DNA from: Methanocorpusculum vombati
GTDB taxonomy: Archaea > Halobacteriota > Methanomicrobia > Methanomicrobiales > Methanocorpusculaceae
Direction of reading: 5' to 3'
Assembly (NCBI RefSeq): GCF_026891935.1
Contig: NZ_JAPTGC010000001.1
Span: 62,001-126,000 of the forward strand
Length of the DNA stretch: 64,000 nucleotides
The notes below the pieces were generated by a model that searched no databases, was not told where the DNA came from, and saw nothing but the letters and a program-made list of their open reading frames with translations. The first letter of the stretch is position 1. The number at the start of each line of letters is the position of its first letter. The position numbers and the translations under genes were made by a program. Positions 43,742 through 52,441 of the stretch are shown here, piece by piece.

Positions 43742-44926
43742 ATGAAAAAGGTTGCAGAAATTTTTCTGATTCTGGCGCTGGTTTGTGCCGGATGTACCGT
43801 TGTCTGCGGGGCTGTCTCCGCCGAGGAGATGCGGACGTTTGTTGATGATGTCGGCCGGGAGGTTGTTCTGCCGGCTGAGATCGATGCAGTTTCGCCGTCC
43901 GGCCCGCTTGCACAGATTGTGCTCTACTCGCTGGATCCGGATCTGTTTGTGAGTGTTTCCAGTTCGTTTGATTCGGTTGAGACGAAGTATATTGATCCCC
44001 GGCTGCTGACGCTTCCGGTTACCGGCCAGTTCTATGGTTCGAAGGCTTCGACGATGAACCCGGAGTCGATTATGGAACTGAATAAGCAGCTGCACATTGA
44101 TGTTGTTCTGGATATCGGGGAGGCGAAGGAGACGATGAAACCGGATCTTGATGATATTCAGAGCAAGACGAATGTTGCGTTTGCGTTTGTCACGCAGAAC
44201 AAGCTTTCCGATATTCCGGGTTCGTATCTGAAGCTCGGCGAACTTCTTGACCGAAAGGAACAGGGCGGGCGGCTTTCCGCGTATGCGACTGCACTTCTTG
44301 CGGAGTTTGATGCCGGGATGAAAACGATCGGTGGTGCCAAGAAGTCTCTGATTTATGTGACGTCCATTGACGGCAACTCGGTCTCAATGGTGGGTAACGG
44401 CTCGTATCATGCCGAGGTTCTGGATTATGTCGGTAATAATATTGCGGCGCCGGTGACAAGCAGCAGCGGAACGGGCGACGGCTATACGATGGAGGATATT
44501 CTGCAGCTGAACCCGGACTACATCATCGTTTCGTATACGGGGGATCACGCGTACTACAACAAAATCATGAGTGATCCTATGTGGCGGTCCCTGACTGCGG
44601 TGCAGAACGGCAATGTCTATGAGGCTCCGTATGGTCCGTACAACTGGATGGGGGCACCGCCGTCTGTGCACCGGCTGCTGTCGCTGATGTGGCTTGGCAA
44701 TCTGATGTATCCGGAGGTGTTTGACTACAGCATCAATGATCGGGTGAAGGAATTTTATTCACTGTTCTTCCACTATGATCTGACGGACGCGGAGCTTTCC
44801 GATCTGATGATTTATGCAAAGCCGAATGCTTCGTCCACGCCTGTGCCGACCAAAGCTCCGGCACCGCTGTTCGGTGTTCTGGCAGGTCTTGCGGCTGCGG
44901 CGGTTTTTGCCGGACGGAGATGCTGA
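43742..44926 (+). CDS. ABC importer substrate-binding protein (copy 2)
   Basis: A 394-residue tandem paralogue of copy 1, alike along nearly its whole length (for example EEMRTFVDDVGREVVLP and QNKLSDIPGSYLKLGELLDR are identical). Differences concentrate near residues 60-75 (SSSFDSVETKYIDPRLLTL against SATPSAMEQKYLDPRLMTL) and in the C-terminal third, which could change specificity. It has a signal peptide from residue 7 and a C-terminal PAPLFGVLAGLAAAAVFAG segment followed by RRC, a membrane anchor. A GGGAGGTGG ribosome site lies right before the ATG at 43742. The pair may extend the range of one permease. Confidence 0.92.
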   Translation: MKKVAEIFLILALVCAGCTVVCGAVSAEEMRTFVDDVGREVVLPAEIDAVSPSGPLAQIVLYSLDPDLFVSVSSSFDSVETKYIDPRLLTLPVTGQFYGSKASTMNPESIMELNKQLHIDVVLDIGEAKETMKPDLDDIQSKTNVAFAFVTQNKLSDIPGSYLKLGELLDRKEQGGRLSAYATALLAEFDAGMKTIGGAKKSLIYVTSIDGNSVSMVGNGSYHAEVLDYVGNNIAAPVTSSSGTGDGYTMEDILQLNPDYIIVSYTGDHAYYNKIMSDPMWRSLTAVQNGNVYEAPYGPYNWMGAPPSVHRLLSLMWLGNLMYPEVFDYSINDRVKEFYSLFFHYDLTDAELSDLMIYAKPNASSTPVPTKAPAPLFGVLAGLAAAAVFAGRRC

Positions 44927-44942
44927 AGAGATTTTGACACAG

Positions 44943-45098
44943 ATGGCGATCGATTACCTCTTTCTGTGGGACGAGCAGCATGCGGCGACGCATCGCCAGA
45001 AGGAATTTTTTACCGGCGGCAGGCATTTCCGGGAGGGTCCCAAACGTGCCCGCCATTTTTTGCACCGGCTGTTTACCGGGGGCCGGGGTTTGTAAAAT
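44943..45098 (+). pseudogene. Truncated copy of the methyltransferase N-terminus
   Basis: A 51-codon frame begins MAIDYLFLWDEQHAATHRQK, closely matching AAVDYCRLWDEQHARSAAQK in the methyltransferase that starts at 45165. The match fades after about 30 residues and the frame stops. It is most simply a broken duplicate; a genuine small peptide cannot be excluded. Confidence 0.55.
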
Positions 45099-45164
45099 AT
45101 TTTTGGTTGATTCCATCCATTCAATGGGGGTTGTTTGATTATCTTTGGACGCTTTGTATAGAGT

Positions 45165-46022
45165 ATGAGTTCGCATAACTCGGGTACGTCTCCGGCGGCT
45201 GTTGATTACTGCCGCCTGTGGGATGAACAGCATGCCCGTTCTGCTGCCCAGAAGGAAAAGATGGGTGAGGGCAGGGGTGCATTCTGGTCGGATCAGGGCG
45301 TGGTCGATCGGTTTGTTCAGAATGTTATCGCCGGCGATCCGTCGCGGATGGAGAAACAGATCGCGGAGATGCAGATTCCTCCCGGCTCTTCGGTTCTGGA
45401 TATCGGTGCGGGTCCCGGAACACTTGCGGTGCCGCTGTCCCGCGCGGGATGTTCGGTGACGACGGTTGAGCCGTCGGAGCCGATGGGGATTGCGATGGAG
45501 CGGTACCGCAGGATGATGCATGCGCCGCCGATCCGGGAGATTCGCAAGTGCTGGGAGGATGTGACACCGGAGGAGGCGGGCGTTCATGATGTGGTGGTTG
45601 CGTCGCGGTCGCTGATTATGGGGGATATCCGGAACAGTCTCCTGAAGATGGATGCGGCGGCAAAGAAGTCGGTGCATCTGTACTGGTTTTTGACACCTCC
45701 GTCCGCATCCGGAGGCAATGAGGAACTGTGGCCGATTCTTCACGGCGAGCCGTACTGCAGCGAGGCAAACGCGGATATTTTATGGAACTGTCTCTGTCAG
45801 CTGGGAATTTATGCGAATATTTTTGTGGAGACAAAGGACAAGAGTCAGCACTATTCGTCGTTCTCTGAGATGCAGGAGGATTACTACAACCGCATGTCGG
45901 TTGCAGAGGAGTGGCAGAAACATATTGTGGATGCGTTTCTGCTGGATAGGGCGGTCCGGGAAGAGTCGGGGTATGTGATTCCGGGGGTTTCCCGCACGGC
46001 GCATATCTGGTGGGAGAAGTAG
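45165..46022 (+). CDS. SAM-dependent class I methyltransferase next to the metal importer
   Basis: A 285-residue methyltransferase. The N-terminal helix YCRLWDEQHARSAAQKEKMG is followed by the SAM-binding motif I VLDIGAGPGTLAVPLSRAG (about residues 78-96), motif II in VTTVEPSEPM and motif III near HDVVVASRSL. Genes of this type, with an LWDEQHA start, are often found beside FecCD-type importers in anaerobes, where they may modify the imported chelate or corrinoid. The real substrate is not known. The last part with SRTAHIWWEK is a typical end of the fold. Confidence 0.88.
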   Translation: MSSHNSGTSPAAVDYCRLWDEQHARSAAQKEKMGEGRGAFWSDQGVVDRFVQNVIAGDPSRMEKQIAEMQIPPGSSVLDIGAGPGTLAVPLSRAGCSVTTVEPSEPMGIAMERYRRMMHAPPIREIRKCWEDVTPEEAGVHDVVVASRSLIMGDIRNSLLKMDAAAKKSVHLYWFLTPPSASGGNEELWPILHGEPYCSEANADILWNCLCQLGIYANIFVETKDKSQHYSSFSEMQEDYYNRMSVAEEWQKHIVDAFLLDRAVREESGYVIPGVSRTAHIWWEK

Positions 46023-46219
46023 TTTTTTTCATCTTTTCCACCCGCTTCTCCAATTTTTAGATCATTGAGTTTTTGCCGTGAAGTTCACGTTTGTTCAGCT
46101 GGTATCTCTATTAAAAAACGTATTTTTGGAAATGTATCCCAGTTGCCCGGTGCGATCGGCAGGTCTGCCGCTGCATTCGTTTTACTGCGGTACTGCTGCG
46201 CGCACCGGGGGTCTGTTCC

Positions 46220-46795
46220 TTAGTCTTTTGTACTGCTCACCGTTTTATCTTCCCGCCATGGTACAATTTCGCACATCACGCTGGGCCGTCCGTCGAAAAA
46301 CACGGTCGGCACAATCCACAGCAGATATCTCCCTGATTTCGTATCCACCTGTATCCATCCCCGTTCATCTGGAATCTTTCCGCTTCTGGCCGTCTGATAT
46401 GCCGGCAGCTGTTCCATCTCATGGAGAATATCCAGAGACGTTTCACAGATTTTTTTTCCGATAACTGTACGGGCATACAGGGAAAAGTACTCAGCAAACA
46501 GTTTGTTCACCTTCAGGATCTCTCCGTTCTCTGCAATAAAAATCGCCGGGTCTGGGAGAAAACTAAAAAACGCCGGAGATATCGGCATGCGGGGAGAGAG
46601 GTGATACACCCGGGCGGGCCCCACAATCTGCATCTCCACCTGTCCGAGGGTTACCAGAATGTTGAGATATTTTGCAGCGGAGTTTCTGTTCATCCCGGAT
46701 TTTCGGGAGACTTCGGCAATGGAAAGACCGTACTTGTTATCTTTGAGGGTATTCATTACGAGATCGATTCCCGCATCGCGATCGTTTGGCAACAC
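46220..46795 (-). CDS. HTH-PAS transcription regulator next to the pilin cluster
   Basis: A 191-residue regulator with a GTG start at 46795. Residues 1-65 form a winged helix (LSIAEVSRKSGMNRNSAAKY, then a wing with VEMQIVGPARVYHLS), and residues 75-180 a PAS domain (FLPDPAIFIAENGEILKVNK and later GWIQVDTKSGRYLLWIVPTV). Such HTH-PAS proteins are common in Methanomicrobia and sense small ligands or redox changes. It lies directly behind the last gene of the minus-strand pilin group. Its upstream region holds a GTAAATATG sequence that also occurs at the plus-strand pilin promoter, a hint that it may regulate pili. Confidence 0.75.
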   Translation of the reverse strand: MLPNDRDAGIDLVMNTLKDNKYGLSIAEVSRKSGMNRNSAAKYLNILVTLGQVEMQIVGPARVYHLSPRMPISPAFFSFLPDPAIFIAENGEILKVNKLFAEYFSLYARTVIGKKICETSLDILHEMEQLPAYQTARSGKIPDERGWIQVDTKSGRYLLWIVPTVFFDGRPSVMCEIVPWREDKTVSSTKD

Positions 46796-46855
46796 ACACC
46801 ACTTCGTAAAGATATATTTCTTCTTATCTAACTAAATATTTTTTGTATGTAGGTA

Positions 46856-46880
46856 AATATGCATGGCGTATATGCATATT
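46856..46880. promoter_or_regulatory. AATATGCAT inverted repeat upstream of the HTH-PAS gene
   Basis: AATATGCAT (46856-46864) and ATGCATATT (46872-46880) form perfect 9-bp arms with a 7-bp spacer. A likely operator, about 60 bp from the GTG start. Confidence 0.5.
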
Positions 46881-46889
46881 GTTGACCCC

Positions 46890-46912
46890 ACTTTGAAAAA
46901 AAGTGAAAAGAT
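46890..46912 (-). terminator. Hairpin at the end of the minus-strand pilin group
   Basis: CACTTT and AAAGTG face each other across an A run (46890-46906 on the plus strand) right behind the last pilin stop. On the minus strand this gives a small stem with a T-rich loop, a candidate 3' end of the pilin transcript. Confidence 0.35.
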
Positions 46913-47637
46913 CAGAGAACATCCGATGCTTTCAGATAGTCAGAGAAGTACACCGTTCCGTCGGTATCGGAGAGGGTAAACAGGCAGTTGCCGTTTACGT
47001 ACGCCCCCATGGAAATCCACGCGTTACCCGCTGCATCATCAGTTCGGAACTGGAGGGTCGTCGGTGTGAATGCACCATTTGCGGCATATTTTGCCGGTAC
47101 GAATGATTCAGCAAAGAGAATAAACCGTTCACCGGTAGAGACGATCGGTTCTGGATCGAGACCGGGGGCCTTGAGATCTGCGTCAACGGTGAGATTCGTG
47201 AACTTCATCATCCGTACACCCCATTTTGTGGCGTCTGCGGGATTATTGAAATAGTATCTGAGACGGTTCGGATTCACATTGGGATTGCCGGGGTCAAGTG
47301 CCGATGAGATAGGATCACTATAAGATCCGTAACATTCTCCTCCTCCTCCGTATTCTTTATCCTGAATATAATACTTCAGAGTCCGGAGATCCAGCGCCCC
47401 GCTCTCCACCTCAAACAGCAGGCCGACCAGTCCGTCATCAAGTTTCATATCAGTTCCTGTGGAGGAAATGCCAAGAAACTTTACCTGTGCGGTTGATGGT
47501 GCGGGGGTATCACCCATCAGACCGGAGGCAAACATCGAGACAACTGCGGCAATGATGATGGTCACGACCAGCATCAGCATAACGCCGACGACCGGTGATA
47601 CGGCCTCGTCGGTTTGATTGGTTTTCTTTGTTACCAT
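46912..47637 (-). CDS. Type IV pilin (AVSPVVG class), array 1, sixth gene
   Basis: A 241-residue pilin precursor. After a short charged leader (MVTKKTNQTDE) comes AVSPVVGVMLMLVVTIIIAA, the hydrophobic helix of archaeal DUF1628-type pilins; a class III prepilin peptidase (EppA/PibD) would cut just before it. The remaining 200 residues form a beta-rich head. It belongs to the head group of the second gene (49616): both have GERFIL or GERFII and an acidic loop, and end in a TLSDTDGTVYFSD or TYSIVDENSGAVI tail. It overlaps the previous pilin by 7 bp and is the last of six. Confidence 0.88.
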   Translation of the reverse strand: MVTKKTNQTDEAVSPVVGVMLMLVVTIIIAAVVSMFASGLMGDTPAPSTAQVKFLGISSTGTDMKLDDGLVGLLFEVESGALDLRTLKYYIQDKEYGGGGECYGSYSDPISSALDPGNPNVNPNRLRYYFNNPADATKWGVRMMKFTNLTVDADLKAPGLDPEPIVSTGERFILFAESFVPAKYAANGAFTPTTLQFRTDDAAGNAWISMGAYVNGNCLFTLSDTDGTVYFSDYLKASDVL

Positions 47638-48314
47638 TTCGCGATCACATCCTTGTCAAAGATGGTTTTTCCGCTCGGCGTATGGATGACGGTTATGTGA
47701 ACAACGGAACCTTCGCCGAATCCGTACTGTTCGTCACTGACGTCAAATCCGAGGACCCATGAGGGATGACGGAAGTAGTAGGTGATGGTCGGCTCAAAGG
47801 TGCAGAGACCAAAGACGGATGTCTGCATGAAATTGTTCGTTGGTGGATACAAGGTATCAGGATAGCCGCTCACCTGCGGGGTGAACGGATAGCCTTCGGC
47901 ATCCTCGTCAATCGCCACCGTTGAGTCCAACCGTCCCGCTGCGGTTAGCGGTGAGATGGATCCATCAAGTGTATGTTTGATGACTTTTCCGGCGTGCGTA
48001 AGTCCCACACCGCGGTAGGTTTCCGGCACTGTGTAGGTGGTGATGATCTGCAGATCCTTTGACGGAATGCTGTCTCCCTGAAGAACCCGCAGTTCAAACG
48101 GGTACCTGCCGGAGGAGGAACGGGTGTTTTCCTCAATCCCCGCATTGATCGTGAACTCGTATGACGCGACGGGTGCAGGTTCTGTCGTGTCACCCAGTCC
48201 TGAAGCAAAACTGCTGACAACTGCGGCAATGATGATGGTTACCACGAGCATCAGCATGACACCGACAACCGGTGATACCGCCGGGTCTTTTTTCTCTTTC
48301 TGTCTGTACATCAT
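47631..48314 (-). CDS. Type IV pilin (AVSPVVG class), array 1, fifth gene
   Basis: A 227-residue pilin precursor with leader MMYRQKEKKDP and signature AVSPVVGVMLMLVVTIIIAA. Its head ends with VIHTPSGKTIFDKDVI, the tail motif shared by five pilins of the cluster, and starts with an ELRVLQGDSIPSKDLQIITT strand that resembles the first gene (50302). The shared parts ITTYTVPETYRGVG and VIKHTLDGSI show these two are recent paralogues. The start lies 10 bp behind the fourth gene. Confidence 0.88.
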   Translation of the reverse strand: MMYRQKEKKDPAVSPVVGVMLMLVVTIIIAAVVSSFASGLGDTTEPAPVASYEFTINAGIEENTRSSSGRYPFELRVLQGDSIPSKDLQIITTYTVPETYRGVGLTHAGKVIKHTLDGSISPLTAAGRLDSTVAIDEDAEGYPFTPQVSGYPDTLYPPTNNFMQTSVFGLCTFEPTITYYFRHPSWVLGFDVSDEQYGFGEGSVVHITVIHTPSGKTIFDKDVIAKW

Positions 48315-48324
48315 TTCTTCTCCG

Positions 48325-48981
48325 TTATCGGATGGTTATCGTTCCGGTCTGGATAGGCTTCCTGCTGACGGTGTCGAAGATGGTGTACTCAAACGGCACG
48401 TTTGTCTGAACCTTGAATGTTCCGGACGAACCTTCGGGGGACCAGGTAAGGAATCTTCCCTTCTCAATGCCAACGTCAGTCGCAAGAGTACTGTCATAGC
48501 TGTTGTCGGCAAGGAGTGTGATGGAGTCGCCGGTTGAGACAACTTCGGACATGTTTTTCATCCCTTTCGATACCGCAAAGTAGGTTTTGTTTCCTGCATT
48601 GTTGATGAGAAGATCCAGTTTTGTCTCGTCCACTGCTGCATTTGTAGTGTTCAGAGAAGTGTCCATGCTAAACTGTATGTTCTTATCACCGTTCTGTAAT
48701 TGAATTGCGATATCCTTCATCGCGACCACATCACCGCTTACCAGACGGAAGGTCAGACCATTGTTCTTGGAAGGATTGTTTGGGATGTCGTTTGTCTTGT
48801 CCGTATCCGTGATCTTTGCGGTATAATCAACCGAGAATGTTGACTGCGGCGCAACCTTTTCGTTTGCACTCAGACCGCCTGCAAACGAGGCAGCCATTGC
48901 TGCAATGATGATAGTCACGACCAGCATCAGCATGACACCGACGACCGGTGATACTCCGTCTTCTCTTTTTGTTTTTGTCAT
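48325..48981 (-). CDS. Type IV pilin (GVSPVVG class), array 1, fourth gene
   Basis: A 218-residue pilin precursor. The leader is MTKTKRED and the signature reads GVSPVVGVMLMLVVTIIIAA, with Gly in place of the usual Ala. The head carries DIPNNPSKNNGLTFRLVSGD and ends FDTVSRKPIQTGTITIR. It overlaps the third gene by ATGA (48978-48981), so translation is coupled. Role in the filament cannot be told from sequence. Confidence 0.88.
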   Translation of the reverse strand: MTKTKREDGVSPVVGVMLMLVVTIIIAAMAASFAGGLSANEKVAPQSTFSVDYTAKITDTDKTNDIPNNPSKNNGLTFRLVSGDVVAMKDIAIQLQNGDKNIQFSMDTSLNTTNAAVDETKLDLLINNAGNKTYFAVSKGMKNMSEVVSTGDSITLLADNSYDSTLATDVGIEKGRFLTWSPEGSSGTFKVQTNVPFEYTIFDTVSRKPIQTGTITIR

Positions 48982-49619
48982 TCTACCGTCACCTTTCCTT
49001 TGTACACGCTCTTCTGGCTCGGTGTATGGATAATTTCGACTTCTACAATGGAACCTTTCTTAAATCCGTTGTCTCTATAGAGCTGCTTAATCTGTTCATC
49101 TGTCTTTGTCGAAACTTCTCCAAAAACAGCCATGGCCGTTCCGAGGTTGTTTCCGGTACTGAGTACGTCGCCTGAGGTCATGGTGAACTCGCCGAGATTG
49201 GTTCCCTTGCTTCCCGGAGCACCGATACTCAGGTCATTCAGATACGGGATTTTTGTATTAGTCTCTCCTATTTTGATGGCAGGGCTGATTGTGGAAACCG
49301 TTCCTCCAAGCATGTTGCCGTTCGCTGTCGTGTAGTAACAGACGAGCTGCATATCCCCCGAAGCGATACTGTCGCCGCCGAGATGTTTGATCAGCATCAC
49401 GTACTGATCTTTGTTGTCACCGCCATTGGAGATGATGCTGACATCCAGCGAGGCTGTTGGTGCGACTTCGGTTGCTCCGAACGTGTTTCCGGCAAAAACC
49501 GAGACGAATGCGGCAATGATGATCGTAACCACGAGCATCAGCATGACGCCGATAACCGGCGATACAGCAGACTCTTTTCCGGAGTCTGCACAGGTTTTTC
49601 TACTGTGTGTTTGTTTCAT
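48978..49619 (-). CDS. Type IV pilin (AVSPVIG class), array 1, third gene
   Basis: A 213-residue pilin precursor with a longer leader that contains a Cys (SRKTCADSGKES) before AVSPVIGVMLMLVVTIIIAA. The head contains IKHLGGDSIASGDMQLVCYY and ends IIHTPSQKSVYKGKVTVE, so it belongs to the shared-tail group with the first, fifth and seventh pilins. It overlaps both neighbours by ATGA. Confidence 0.88.
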   Translation of the reverse strand: MKQTHSRKTCADSGKESAVSPVIGVMLMLVVTIIIAAFVSVFAGNTFGATEVAPTASLDVSIISNGGDNKDQYVMLIKHLGGDSIASGDMQLVCYYTTANGNMLGGTVSTISPAIKIGETNTKIPYLNDLSIGAPGSKGTNLGEFTMTSGDVLSTGNNLGTAMAVFGEVSTKTDEQIKQLYRDNGFKKGSIVEVEIIHTPSQKSVYKGKVTVE

Positions 49620-50305
49620 ATGACACTTCCCACAAGTTTTCCTGATGCAATCACCGCACCAGAGTTTTCATCGACGATCGAGTACGTCGTTTTGGTACTG
49701 ACCGAGAACCATCCCGCGGAGTACGGATTCCCGGAGCTGCCGCGTTCGGCAACGTAGTAGACCTTTCCCGTACCGGTCTTTTCATCCGCCAGGTAGGTGT
49801 CTGCAAGAATGATGAACCGTTCTCCGGGTTCGATCAGGAGGTTTGATCCAGCCCTTACCTGAGTTGATGCTTCGGTTATTAGCCCTTCACCGTTCACCCG
49901 TGCAGGAAGCTTCGAGAACCGGTAGGCCTTGTATGGATCGGATTTGAGTACCGATGTTGTTGCATTTGCTCCCGCATTGATGATCCCCTCGGAAGGCAGA
50001 TCATTGTAGGAGATGGATGCCTCGTCATCGTCGCTTTTGAGTATGAGACTGATTGCATCAAGCCGGAAATTGTCTCCGCCGAGATTCTGAAAGACCAGAC
50101 CGATCTTGGATGCCTCTCCCAGTTCTCCATCCATCACTCCGACATAGCCAATCTGAACAGACGGGGCTGATTTGGTGTCGGAAAGCATACCGGTTGCAAA
50201 CATGCTGACAACCGCTGCGATGATGACAACCACGACGATCATCAGCATGACACCGACAACCGGCGATACCGCATCATCCCGGATGTTCTTTTGTACCGTT
50301 TTCAT
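49616..50305 (-). CDS. Type IV pilin (AVSPVVG class), array 1, second gene
   Basis: A 229-residue pilin precursor, leader MKTVQKNIRDD, signature AVSPVVGVMLMIVVVVIIAA. The head has QNLGGDNFRLDAISLILKSD and GERFIILADTYLADEKTG, and resembles the sixth gene (46912) rather than its direct neighbours, so two head types alternate along the operon. It overlaps the first gene's stop and the third gene's start by ATGA. Confidence 0.88.
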   Translation of the reverse strand: MKTVQKNIRDDAVSPVVGVMLMIVVVVIIAAVVSMFATGMLSDTKSAPSVQIGYVGVMDGELGEASKIGLVFQNLGGDNFRLDAISLILKSDDDEASISYNDLPSEGIINAGANATTSVLKSDPYKAYRFSKLPARVNGEGLITEASTQVRAGSNLLIEPGERFIILADTYLADEKTGTGKVYYVAERGSSGNPYSAGWFSVSTKTTYSIVDENSGAVIASGKLVGSVI

Positions 50306-50961
50306 GCAATCACCACGTCCCTGTCGTAAATGGTTTTTCCGCTTGGCAGATGGACAATCGTTACGTGCGTTTTGGTGCCGGTTGCAAATCCGTAGTCTTT
50401 GAGAACATCTTCGTCTTCCGTGTCAAAACCAAGGAAATAGGATCGATCAAACCTGAGACTGCTTCCGGAAATGAGTACTGCTGTTCCAAAGGTTCCGTCT
50501 GCCGTTCGTTTGGAAACGATGTCATCATTGTTGGTTTTCTGCGGAATCCACGGATAGCCGAGCCCGGTATCGTTGTTCAGGTCATTCTCCGGAATGGGAT
50601 CCATGGAACCGTCAATCGTATGTTTGATAACTTTTTCCGCATTGGATACTACCTGTTTCATGACGTTTCCCGGGACGGTATACGTACTGATAATCTGGAG
50701 ATCTTTCGTGTTTAGCGTCTCTCCCCCCAGATGATCGATTGTGACATACTTCGCGGAATCTCCAACATTGGAAGAAGAGATGGAGATTCCAAGGGAAACA
50801 GCTGGTGCCGCTTCACTTGTAGTCCCAAGTCCGCTCGCAAAACTGCTGACCACAGCTGCGATAATGATGGTGACGACAAGCATCAGCATCACCCCCACGA
50901 CCGGCGATACCGCGTCCTGGTTTTTCGGACGATGGTTTCTCGGCGGCGTAATTTTTTTCAT
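50302..50961 (-). CDS. Type IV pilin (AVSPVVG class), array 1, first gene
   Basis: A 219-residue pilin precursor, leader MKKITPPRNHRPKNQD with many basic residues, signature AVSPVVGVMLMLVVTIIIAA. The head has HLGGETLNTKDLQIISTYTV and ends VHLPSGKTIYDRDVVIA. It leads the six-gene minus-strand operon, whose promoter must lie in the 600-bp divergent gap; a TATTTTTATAG-like element on the minus strand near 51042-51053 is a candidate. Confidence 0.88.
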   Translation of the reverse strand: MKKITPPRNHRPKNQDAVSPVVGVMLMLVVTIIIAAVVSSFASGLGTTSEAAPAVSLGISISSSNVGDSAKYVTIDHLGGETLNTKDLQIISTYTVPGNVMKQVVSNAEKVIKHTIDGSMDPIPENDLNNDTGLGYPWIPQKTNNDDIVSKRTADGTFGTAVLISGSSLRFDRSYFLGFDTEDEDVLKDYGFATGTKTHVTIVHLPSGKTIYDRDVVIA

Positions 50962-51672
50962 AGTTCACATGCTCCACCCAAATTAAGCAAATCACTTGTA
51001 GGTAGTGAAATAAATTTGGTATTGTGTGATATGTACCGGCTGCTATAAAAATAAGTCGCGAATCAGGTTTGTTTTGCCTATTTGGAGCAAATTCTGCGAG
51101 TTGTATCTGCATTGCAATAAAGGATCCCGGTGCCGGAATGCGTATGTCCCGGAATTACTGCGGGTGTTTTCCTCACTTCTCAGCCGCGACCTCAAAAAAC
51201 TCAAGACAGTCAATAGTTACATGGAACGGGTTTAACAAAGCCCGATAGACGGCATTAGAAGCTCGTTCTCCGGGAGGAAAGGCTCGGGTCGTTGAAAAGC
51301 TCCTACATTTCTCGGAAATATTGCGTGTATTTACAATCGAAGCCCGCATTCCTCATTGATGCCGATCGTTTCCGGCCATCTGCCGGAAAATCCTGACCTC
51401 CTTCGTTCCTCTGTACCAGGTATTTTTCTACATGTGATATTTTTGTAAATTTAATCTGTTATATTCAATTTACTTGCATTTTTCTGAAAACATTGCAAAT
51501 ATTTCGCGCGTACCGGGAAAATTAGTAATTTGACTAACTGAACTCGATCATCAATGTAAATATGTTTACTTTTACAAACAGTAAACATTATAATATTAAT
51601 TTAAATGTCGTGTTGATCCATATTCTTCTGTTACTCCCTTTCTTACCGATGGAGTACACGAAGTGTGAAATT
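50962..51672. promoter_or_regulatory. Divergent regulatory gap between the two pilin groups
   Basis: About 710 bp with promoters for both pilin groups and no gene I can support. On the right side, GTAAATATGTTTAC (51556-51569) is a dyad, and GTTTAC (51564-51569) with GTAAAC (51581-51586) forms a second, overlapping one; they lie just before a TATA-like TTATAATATTAAT (51588-51600). On the left side the minus-strand promoter probably lies near 51042-51053. The open frame from 51562 to the pilin ATG is not used by pilins of this class. Confidence 0.55.
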
Positions 51673-52440
51673 ATGCAGCGCAGAACAAACACAACACGAA
51701 AAAATGATGCAGTATCGCCGGTCGTGGGGGTGATGCTGATGCTTGTCATCACTATCATCATTGCAGCTGTTGTCAGCATGTATGCCGGGGGTCTTATCAA
51801 CAGTACTGAAAAAGCTCCGACACTGACAATGGATGTTACCATTAAAAACACCGGATATTATGCTTCCAGCGTTTTTGAAGCCAAAGTCCTGTCGGTCAGC
51901 GAACCGATCGCAACCAAAGATCTGAAACTTGTTACCAGCTGGACCGTAACCAACAAAACGGTTGTCGGTACTCATCCAAAAAGTGATGCTGACATCATTG
52001 ACGGCAATCTCACTGTCGGCGGTACAGCTGTTACTTCCGCAGGCAACGTTTTTGGATGGACGTCCGGCGGTGGATTTGAAGGAATGACAGCCCCTTGGGG
52101 GTACGGCAATGGTATACAGGCACCGAACTCGGGAAAACCGAACAACAAACAGCAGCAGTTTGGTAACTATACTCTCCTCGGCGGTACTGTCATGACGGCA
52201 TGGCCGGCCGGACAAAGCGGCGGATTCATTACTACTACCGGTGGTGACGGTTACGGAACTACAAAGCAGTATTACTACTCTGGTGCATGGACCTACGCTG
52301 AGAACAGCAAGGTTGACGGCATGCAGGCTGTTCTCGGTAAAAACTGGGAGTATCTGCGTACTGGTGATACGGTAAACGTGAAACTGATCCACATGCCAAG
52401 CGGTCAGACAATTTATGAAAAGAATGTGGTGGTGAGCTAA
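51673..52440 (+). CDS. Type IV pilin (AVSPVVG class), array 2, first gene
   Basis: A 255-residue pilin precursor from the ATG at 51673 (MQRRTNTTRKND); a start at 51562 would add a hydrophobic stretch that does not suit a class III leader. Signature AVSPVVGVMLMLVITIIIAA, head with a Gly-rich middle (GWTSGGGFEGMTAPWGYGNG), tail LIHMPSGQTIYEKNVVVS. It has the longest head of the eight array pilins and an inserted loop rich in Gly, Gln and Tyr, which might be the exposed part. The next pilin starts 1 bp after its stop. Confidence 0.88.
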   Translation: MQRRTNTTRKNDAVSPVVGVMLMLVITIIIAAVVSMYAGGLINSTEKAPTLTMDVTIKNTGYYASSVFEAKVLSVSEPIATKDLKLVTSWTVTNKTVVGTHPKSDADIIDGNLTVGGTAVTSAGNVFGWTSGGGFEGMTAPWGYGNGIQAPNSGKPNNKQQQFGNYTLLGGTVMTAWPAGQSGGFITTTGGDGYGTTKQYYYSGAWTYAENSKVDGMQAVLGKNWEYLRTGDTVNVKLIHMPSGQTIYEKNVVVS

Positions 52441-52441
52441 C

